DNA from: Globobulimina sp.
Taxonomy: Eukaryota > Foraminifera > Rotaliida
Length of the DNA: 8,092 nt
Direction of reading: 5' to 3'
NCBI GenBank assembly: GCA_003354225.1
Contig: PIVH01000096.1
Location: 1-8,092 of the forward strand
Of the stretch, positions 1-7,700 are shown one piece after another. Below the pieces are notes generated by a model, which searched no databases, was not told the origin of the DNA, and was given only the letters and a program-made list of their open reading frames with translations. Every line of letters begins with the position of its first letter. Position 1 is the first letter of the stretch. The translations under genes and the position numbers were made by a program.

Positions 1-2
1 AT

Positions 3-1778
3 CGACAAGAAACACCTCATACTAGCGAAACTGAAGCTCAAGTAGCCAAAGAAAGCGAAAAGTTGAGTGTGTCCGAAATGATTCAAGCGCTGGATGAACC
101 AGGACAACCAGTTCGAGCCATTAATTCCGATCTCAGTCAGTCAATGGAGCGACCAAATCAACCAAGTACAATTGAAGCGGTCGACCCTCAAGCTTTGAGT
201 CCGCAAGAGAAACGAGCGCTCAGTCGCGAAGTGGAAATGCTACGGAGAGATGAAGTCTTACGGTTACAAAATGAAGCCCGGCTTTCTGTGTTACGAAAAC
301 GAAAAGCTGAAGGAAAAAGCACCACTAGTTCAACCGAGGACGAGCCAAGTTCCAGTGGACCCAGACCTAGAAGGTTATTTACTGAACCAGACGAATCGGA
401 CCGATCTGTATCAACCCCCGTAGAATCAGTATCACCTACTGGAGAACTGTTGGAATCAATGAATGATGACGAAATTCCTCCAGAACTTCGATCAACAGTT
501 GAACTAATCGATGATACATGGGACGATGATGCAAGTGATCAATCCCGGATTTTTACACAAGTTAGAGAACCAACCGATACGCAGTCACCCGACTATCGAA
601 ATGTGCCAGAATCAACGAGTCCGGTGTCTTCGCCTGATTACAGTCAACCAGCAGCATTCGGAACCGATCGAGTGAACCCCCCACGGCGACTCCCATCACA
701 TAACACTCCTAACCCCCCGGACGTATTGACGCATGAGGAAAGAAGGAGAATTGATGCTGGTTACACTTGGGAGGAGCTTTACGAAGAACGGTATGAATTG
801 TTGGTACGTCGCTTACGCGACTTGGAAGAAGAAAAACAAACCCACGAAAACATGAATCTTGAAATTGTTCAAGCTTATGAAGAGAGAGCAACAACAGCCG
901 AAGAAGTGGCCGAAACGTATCGTAATATGTATCAAGGAAATCAAGAAGAAATCGGTAAGAAAGACGACGAAGTGACTCGGTTGCATCAACAACTGGAAGG
1001 ATGGCAACGTCGATATCAAACAGTTCGACAAGAAATCGGCGACAAGTTGAAAACTGAAGAAGCTAAAATAGCCCGACTAATCGAGGAAGCAACTCAGGCA
1101 GCTCGTCGTCAACTCCAAGCCGAACATGAAAAGGAATGGAGAATCGACCGAGAACAATGGCATCAAACCGAGAAAGAAGTTGACCAAGACCGACAAGATG
1201 AAATGGAAGCTGAACGGAAAAGGAGTCGTCAACACCGAATGATACAAAAAGAACGTCACGAAACAAGTATGACTGAAATGCGACGAGAAGCCTCCGGTGA
1301 AGTTAATCGACTTCGAGATCAACTCAAAAGCTGGCAAGATGAATTGCATACCACCGCGTATAGGGAGACTCAATTAGCTGAAGTTAACCAACGTCTCAAA
1401 GAGGAACTCGTGCAAAACAATCGTGACCATGAAGCCGCGATGGCTGAAACTCGAGAAAGGACTTACGGTGAAATCAATCGACTCAAGGAACAAAATCACG
1501 AAGCAGCAAATTTGGCACAACGGCTCAGAAATCGTATTGAACGCGAACAAGAATACCGAGAAAACGAAAATCACATTTTTGAACAGGAACGAAACGAACA
1601 CGCACGGGTACTTCAAGAAAATCAAACTTTGAAGACCATGCAGGAAATGAACCCTGAACGGACGGAAGCAATCGCAGCCGAAAATACTGCTTTATTAGTT
1701 GAAAATGAAGGGTTGCGTAATCACATTCAAGCCCTCGAAGAAGAGCCACCGAATCGCATGGAAGAAGACCGTCTCTGA
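3..1778 (+). CDS. gag: Gag-Pol polyprotein, N-terminal coiled-coil segment (5' partial, ends at in-frame TGA)
   Basis: This is the N-terminal part of the Gag region, 591 codons before TGA. The frame is already open at base 3, so the TTG at 63 and the first ATG at 78 are not convincing starts; the true start is probably upstream. Codons 1-240 are low complexity, rich in Ser, Pro, Asp and Glu, with a basic Arg-Lys-Arg-Lys cluster at about 294-305 that could be a nuclear-localisation or nucleic-acid contact site (inference). From about 735 the protein becomes a long Glu/Arg/Gln helix with heptad-like spacing, a predicted coiled coil. No enzymatic motif is visible. The next segment continues in the same frame three bases after the stop with the same composition, so this is best read as the front of one protein, either cut by a mutation or extended by readthrough. 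As a free product it would lack the capsid domain. Confidence 0.8.
   Translation, partial: RQETPHTSETEAQVAKESEKLSVSEMIQALDEPGQPVRAINSDLSQSMERPNQPSTIEAVDPQALSPQEKRALSREVEMLRRDEVLRLQNEARLSVLRKRKAEGKSTTSSTEDEPSSSGPRPRRLFTEPDESDRSVSTPVESVSPTGELLESMNDDEIPPELRSTVELIDDTWDDDASDQSRIFTQVREPTDTQSPDYRNVPESTSPVSSPDYSQPAAFGTDRVNPPRRLPSHNTPNPPDVLTHEERRRIDAGYTWEELYEERYELLVRRLRDLEEEKQTHENMNLEIVQAYEERATTAEEVAETYRNMYQGNQEEIGKKDDEVTRLHQQLEGWQRRYQTVRQEIGDKLKTEEAKIARLIEEATQAARRQLQAEHEKEWRIDREQWHQTEKEVDQDRQDEMEAERKRSRQHRMIQKERHETSMTEMRREASGEVNRLRDQLKSWQDELHTTAYRETQLAEVNQRLKEELVQNNRDHEAAMAETRERTYGEINRLKEQNHEAANLAQRLRNRIEREQEYRENENHIFEQERNEHARVLQENQTLKTMQEMNPERTEAIAAENTALLVENEGLRNHIQALEEEPPNRMEEDRL
1269..1499 (+). 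repeat. Degenerate internal protein repeat in the coiled coil
   Basis: Two 20-residue units, 1269-1328 and 1440-1499, 57 codons apart. They share Met-x-Glu-x-Arg at the start and a core Gly-Glu-(Val/Ile)-Asn-Arg-Leu-(Arg/Lys)-(Asp/Glu)-Gln. Nine of 20 positions are identical by eye. This suggests the coiled coil grew by internal duplication, though coiled coils can also converge. Confidence 0.5.
1776..1778 (+). other. In-frame TGA stop 1 inside the coiled coil (nonsense mutation or readthrough site)
   Basis: TGA in the same frame as both neighbouring open segments, followed directly by CGG and CGA. The surrounding codons are arginine-rich and CGA is the favoured arginine codon here, so one C-to-T change from CGA would explain it. 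UGA followed by CGG is also the type II readthrough context known from several RNA viruses. The sequence alone does not decide between these. Confidence 0.9.
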
Positions 1779-1791
1779 CGGCGAGTGGCCG
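1779..1791 (+). promoter_or_regulatory. Small hairpin directly 3' of the TGA
   Basis: Bases 1779-1782 (CGGC) are perfectly complementary to 1788-1791 (GCCG), leaving a five-base loop. Known type II readthrough signals usually have a longer stem starting about eight bases after the stop, so this short adjacent stem is weak evidence for a readthrough element and may be chance. Confidence 0.25.
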
Positions 1792-4700
1792 AATTAGAAG
1801 CTCAACAAGTAGTGTATCCTGAACTGGAAGAGGCAGCTCAACGTGAAAGAGCAGAAATGCAAGTTCAGAACGAAGCATTACAAAATCAAATCCGAATATT
1901 GGAAGAACGAGTAGAAGAAGTCGACCCTTTTGAACTCAGATTTTATCGTCGCCGATGTGAAGAATTGTCTGGCATTCTGAGAAGAGTCGATGAAGGTGGA
2001 CTAACGGAACTGCAAGAAGCACGAGAAAGCCTACGGGAAGTTGACCTGATCAATCAACAACCGTCCGAAGCAGAACGTGCGGGCTTACGCCCTTTTCGAG
2101 CAGCCGAAGGTGGAACCGGAGAACGAAGAATTCGGACCGCTACCGACAATCTACCCATAACTACTGGTATTCGAACCGACCAAGGACCACCCTTAGAAGA
2201 AATGGAAAGTGAAACGGTTTTCCGACCAATAGAACGCCAAGAACTAGAAGAGGATCGAGACGAAGAAGAGGAGGATTCTGACGAACATAGTCATACTAGT
2301 ACAGCCGTAAGGAGACCTCGTGGTGTAGTGCCGAGGGACGCCTCGCCGAGGATGGACTCAACCGAACGAATTGACAGAAGAAGGGAGCGAAATGCAGGTT
2401 TTGAGTTGGACAGTGAACATGTAGAGGAACAAGGATCGACATGTGGTCATTTTAATCGACGAACGAATGTTGAAGAAAGATCACCACAACTTGATGTGCA
2501 ATACACTCAAATGAGAACCCAAATGCAAAACATGTATCAAGTTATGCAAGCCCAACAGCAACGAATAAACGAACTCGAGGAAGATCAAAGGTACCGATTT
2601 CATGCACTCGGCAGACAAGGGGCAGAATCTCAATACACAAGAGTACCGGATACTCCAGTTTTCCAACGACAGAATGCCGGACTTCAAGCCCCCGATAGCG
2701 GAAATTTTAATCGACCTAATACTGAACAAGGAGAAAATACATTGCCTCGACCCCAACCAGTATACGAACCGGAATGGCAACGTCGAGAAAATGAAGACCG
2801 AATGCGTCAAGAAGCAGTCTTACGACTGAGAGAACAGCAAGAACTGCTTACTAATCGAAGACCGGCCTCTGGAATAGCAGCAGCCGAACAAAGACGCCAA
2901 ACGGTACGAAATGTAGTAAACGGAAATGAAGGAAATGAACCAAGTCAGCGACCCCCGAGACAACGGACAAATGTACCCAGACAAACATGTTGTCCCGAGG
3001 AGAATGTCGCGCCAAACAGACGACCACCCCCTGGAGGTGGACCCCCTGGTGGACCCGGTGGAGGCGGAGGTGGACCCCCTGGTGGACCTTACGGAGGACC
3101 TTACGGTCCTGGACCGGACAGAATTCCTGAAGAAACCGGAAGAGGAGCCGCGGGCGGATCGCAATCTCGAACCTCAGCCCCCGCAGCCACACAAGTCACA
3201 CCCACACCATCTCGAACCTGTCAGCCTGAACATGGTCCTAATCCAGCAGCTATGTTAGCAACCGCATTAAACGAATTTGGACAACAGTTAACTCGACTAA
3301 GGGAAAATGATGGACAAGCACCGACTTGGGTAAAATCAGGTCAATTGGTCAAGGAATTCAATCCCACTCGAGATGACATTAAACAGTGGTTAGCCATTTT
3401 CGAATTAATGTGCACTTATTTACATGTAGAAGACGACATCACAAAAATCGCATTTCTAACGACAAAAGTTCCAGCTGAATGCTTGACAATCATACAAAGT
3501 CAACCTGCTGAGGATATGGAAGATTACGATGGAATCAAACGTCTTCTTATCTTACGATATGCTGATCAAAGAACCCCGGCTGAAAGAATCGAAGAAATCA
3601 GCACCTTGAAACAAGGAAACGACACGGTTCAAGAATACGTTCGACGATTTGAATCTACATTAACGAAATGTTGGCCAAATCGAGCAGCCGAAGCGAACAA
3701 CCCATTACTCATCAATGCTTTCAAAAATGGCTTAAAACCTCGAGTACGAGCCTGTCTGCGCTTAATGTCACAACCCCCGAATGTCACCATTCAAAGAATG
3801 TACGCTGATGCTACAAAAGCAGAAACAACCGCTAATGATGCAGACATGAATGTTTTATTTGGAAATGATTCAAAAACAACAACTCGCCCGGAACGAAAAG
3901 TTGAACCTAGATCGGCCCCCGCAACAGTGCCTTTCAGTCGACCGGTACGAACAGAACCTGGAGTTGGACGAAATCTTTACACCCCGGGGGGGGTAATCAA
4001 ACCGAACGGATTTATCGAAAATCGAGAAGAATGGAACGTATGGTTGAAAGCTCATGCACCAAATCCAGATTTCGCCAGATCAACGGAAGCATTCGACCGA
4101 GCTAAACAACGTTACGAGGAATTACAAACCGAATCTCGTCCCGTTTCACCTCGACCCCCCACCCCATTAAGAAAAATGCGCACAAATGACCCAATCGAAG
4201 AACAATCAAAAGAAGGTATGCAAGAAGCAGTCAATCGAGATGTGCTGCCCGACCATTTTAAAAATTTCTATGACCTGGTTAACGAAATACATGGAAAAGT
4301 AACATGGGAATTATTACAGGATTTTTCCAGCCGCGTCTCGAATGATTTGCTGACAGCGAGACAAGGCGGCGATCTTCCCAGCAGCTCCGGAGTTGAAGTG
4401 CCCAAATCTATTTTGTCTAATAAAACCGAATCTCAATCGAATGTAACCAAAGCACCTGAATCTCAAACCCCCGACCTTACGGTCGCATCAGAACCAAAAG
4501 TAAAGTTCAACAAAGCTGTAAAAAGAATTCACTTCAACGCTGGATTTCAAAACTTGCCATGCCTCGGTCCTGTAGATACAATCGAAGGAACAGTTTATCA
4601 AAAAGATATCAGAATTTTTATCGATAACGGTGCCTCAATGAATATTGCCGGACCAAAGTTAGTCGCCCATATCGCCAGAAGGAGAGGATCAAAAGGTGTT

Positions 4701-7700
4701 GTTTACCCCCTCGCTAAACCCATCGAAGTACATGGATGGACTAGTCAACTGGATAAACTCACCGAAGTAGTAACCTTTGATCTCATATATGATGGATGGA
4801 CTTATCGAATCGTCGCTTATGTTGATATGAATTGTGAACACGAACTCACGCTCGGTCAACCAGGAATTGCCACCTTACCATTGGGACTGGTTAATTTAAA
4901 CACTCGAACATTGATCAGTAAGAAACTTCCACAGGATCGACACTATTTCGATTACATGGACGTCCCCGATGAAAATGTAGTGGAATTTACTGAAGAATTA
5001 CCAGAACCAGCAAGCAATTTCGCCACCGATGAATTTCGACAAGACCCTACATTACTCAATCTAATTGACGATAAAGATATGGCTGGACTCCGAGTTTCAA
5101 ATGAAAGAACTCCGGTTTCTTCAGAACAATCAGAAAGAAAATATACTGAATATCCAAATGAATGGCTCGAACCAGTCACTTACGATGCATACCCTGTCGA
5201 ACCAACAAGTGGCAAACCCTACGGCATCCCACAAGTCTCCACTGACCGGCCTAAACCAAAAGATAAGATGGCCGATGTAATTATTCGAATTGGAGTGGAA
5301 TCGCAAAAAGTCCGAGCAAGAACGCATTCAACTGCTTGCCAAGCTAACATGGTCGAAGTCGCAACTCCAGAACTGCCAAAAGAAGAGGGTCCAACAAACG
5401 GTCTTACGACCGCACCAAAAGCTAAACAACCCAGAAACACAATAGTGGCTCACTTCAAATTGAGACGACAAGTAGTCCTTCAACCGGAAACTTCCAAACG
5501 AGTCAGAGTGCAATTCGACCAACCAATTTCTAAAGGTAAGGACTTACTTTTTGATCCTAATCCTTCTTTAGCAGATGAAGATATTGCTTCTCCAACGTCG
5601 TTAATACACATTCATCGGAAGGGGGAAAGCATGATCATGTTGGAAAATCCATCAAATTTACCAGTCCTGCTACCAAAAGGAACAGAGGTTGGCACGGCAG
5701 AACCATATCAAACCGTACTAATTCCTACGGAAGAAGAATTAAATAAAAATGAAGGACCTGCTACCAACCAAACAACCCAAACCGACAATCTGACCGATCA
5801 AACCGAAGAAACATTGAAAAACAATGTCGATTTGTTATTAACCGGAGCTCAAAAAGACTATACGGCAGAAAGCCGAATCTTCAAAATACAGAATATGGCT
5901 GTTACCGGCCAATGGACAGAACATACTGCTAAGAAACATCTCCAAACAGCTTTCGCAGCCGAAACTGCTGAAAACGCTTATAATAAAACAAGAACAACCT
6001 TAGAAGAAGTCTTAAAGCCGTTAACACAAGAAGAGAGATTAGCCAAACTTAAAGAACAGACAGATCTCAGTCATCTCGAACCGAAACTAGCCGAAAAAGT
6101 CATGACATGGATACTTGACCATAATGACTGCTTCAGCCTAAGCAATGATGATCTTGGAGAATGTGAATTATTCAAACATGAAATAGACACCGGAGACGCT
6201 AAACCAGTACGAATACCAATGAGACGGTTGCCACACGCATTAATCAGTATTGTTGAAGAAGAAATCAAAAGTCTACTCCAAGCTGGTATCATCCGTCCGT
6301 CCTTTAGCGATTGGTGTTCTCCAATTGTCCCCGTCATCAAGAAAGATGGATCAATCCGTGTTTGTGTCGATTTTCGAGCTCTCAACAAATTATCTCGACG
6401 GGATGAATACCCCCTACCCCGAATCGACGAATTGTTGGACGCAATCGGAGTAATCCGACCAAAATATTTCTGCAAACTCGACTTCACTAAAGGATTTCAT
6501 CAAATGAAAATGCATCCCAATAGCATGTGCAAAACAGCTTTCAGATGTCATCTCGGAATGTTCGAATATACCCGAGTGCCCTTTGGTGTAACAAACGGAC
6601 CAGCTACGTTCCAAAGAATGGTACAATTTGTCATTAAAGATATCGACCCCCGTCGAGTCTACAATTATTTGGACGATATTGTTATCATCGCGGAAACTTG
6701 GGACAAAATGAGTCAATTACTCGACCAAGTACTCAAACGACTAGCGGAAGTCAATCTGAAACTCAAACCATCAAAATGCGAATGGTGCAAAACCGAAGTC
6801 ATCTATTTGGGATTTTTAGTCAATGAAAATGGAATTCAAACGGACCCAGAAAAAATCGCTGCCGTAGCAAAATGGCCAAGACCGACAACAGTCAAACAAG
6901 TCCGATCATTTGTTGGTTTTTGCTCATATTATCGACGTTTTGTCTACAATTTTGCCAAAATCGCAGCCCCTCTTCACAAATTACTCAAAAAGGACTTACC
7001 CTTCGAATGGGAAGATGCTCAAGAAATGGCCTTCTTAGAACTCAGGAAACGATTGACTTCAACCCCCGTTCTAGCCTTTCCAGACTTCGATCGCCCATTC
7101 ATTCTTGACATCGACGCATCATCAATTGCACTTGGAGCTGTCCTCTACCAAGAAAACGAAAAACTCGAAAGACACCCCATTGCTTTTGTCAGCCGCTCAA
7201 CTTTGGATTACGAAGGAAAATACTCAGCAACAGATGTTGAATGCTGTGGACTGGTATTTGCACTCAACAAATTATGCGTCTATTTGTACCGTCACCAGGT
7301 AATCGTCATAACCGACCATCAAGCTTTACAGTGCCTTCAAAAGACAACTGAATTAAAGGGAAGGTTATATCGATGGGCCATGCAAATACAAGAGATCAAT
7401 CCATTAATAGTTTACCGACCCGGAAGACAAAATGAACCAGCCGATGCTCTCTCTCGAGTGGACCAAGAATACGAAGAACCTAAAGAAGGAGAAGTTCTCG
7501 GCATTTCAATGACTCCACTCGAACATGCCCAACCTTATTCGGAACTGATCAAATCGGTACCCACCGGAGGAGAAAAAGCAATTTTGGCCAGTCGACAAAT
7601 TCAAGATGATCGACCGCTTAACAGCCGAAGACAACTCCTACAATACCGAGTCCGATCTGTACTTAAATGGACTGATGGAAATTACGAAGAAATTCGATCC

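Larger units (their letters stand above)
1698..1910 (+). repeat. Degenerate coiled-coil repeat on both sides of the first TGA
   Basis: Two 16-residue units, 1698-1745 and 1863-1910, 55 codons apart. Both read Val-x-Asn-Glu-x-Leu-x-Asn-x-Ile-x-x-Leu-Glu-Glu. The first lies before the stop, the second after it. The spacing is close to the 57 codons of the other repeat pair. The match supports a coiled coil originally continuous across the stop. Confidence 0.5.
735..2060 (+). other. Long coiled-coil region of Gag, spanning the first TGA
   Basis: About 440 codons dominated by Glu, Arg, Gln, Leu and Asn with regularly spaced hydrophobic residues and almost no Pro. The character is the same before and after the TGA at 1776. 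Such a region would be expected to oligomerise, for example in particle assembly or host-protein binding, but that role is inference. Two weaker helical, Gln/Arg-rich stretches follow at about 2490-2610 and 2775-2930. Confidence 0.75.

Noticed and set aside
63-80. TTG at 63 or ATG at 78 as the start of the first protein
   Set aside because: The frame is open back to base 3 with the same charged composition, and eukaryotic elements do not normally start at TTG. The true start is probably outside the window.
1785-1787. GTG as an independent start of a second gene
   Set aside because: It is in the same frame as the upstream segment, only six bases after the TGA, and GTG is not a usual eukaryotic start. 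The segment reads as a continuation of the coiled coil.
2926-3258. A 110-codon + strand ORF in another frame with Asp-Pro-Leu-Val repeats
   Set aside because: It lies over the Pro/Gly tract, and its repeats are the shifted reading of the same DNA repeats. No recognised domain is seen.
6071-6487. A 138-codon ORF on the - strand under the RT region, and other antisense ORFs
   Set aside because: They overlap strongly constrained RT or Gag coding sequence, show no domain, and arise from the low number of antisense stops in this codon usage.
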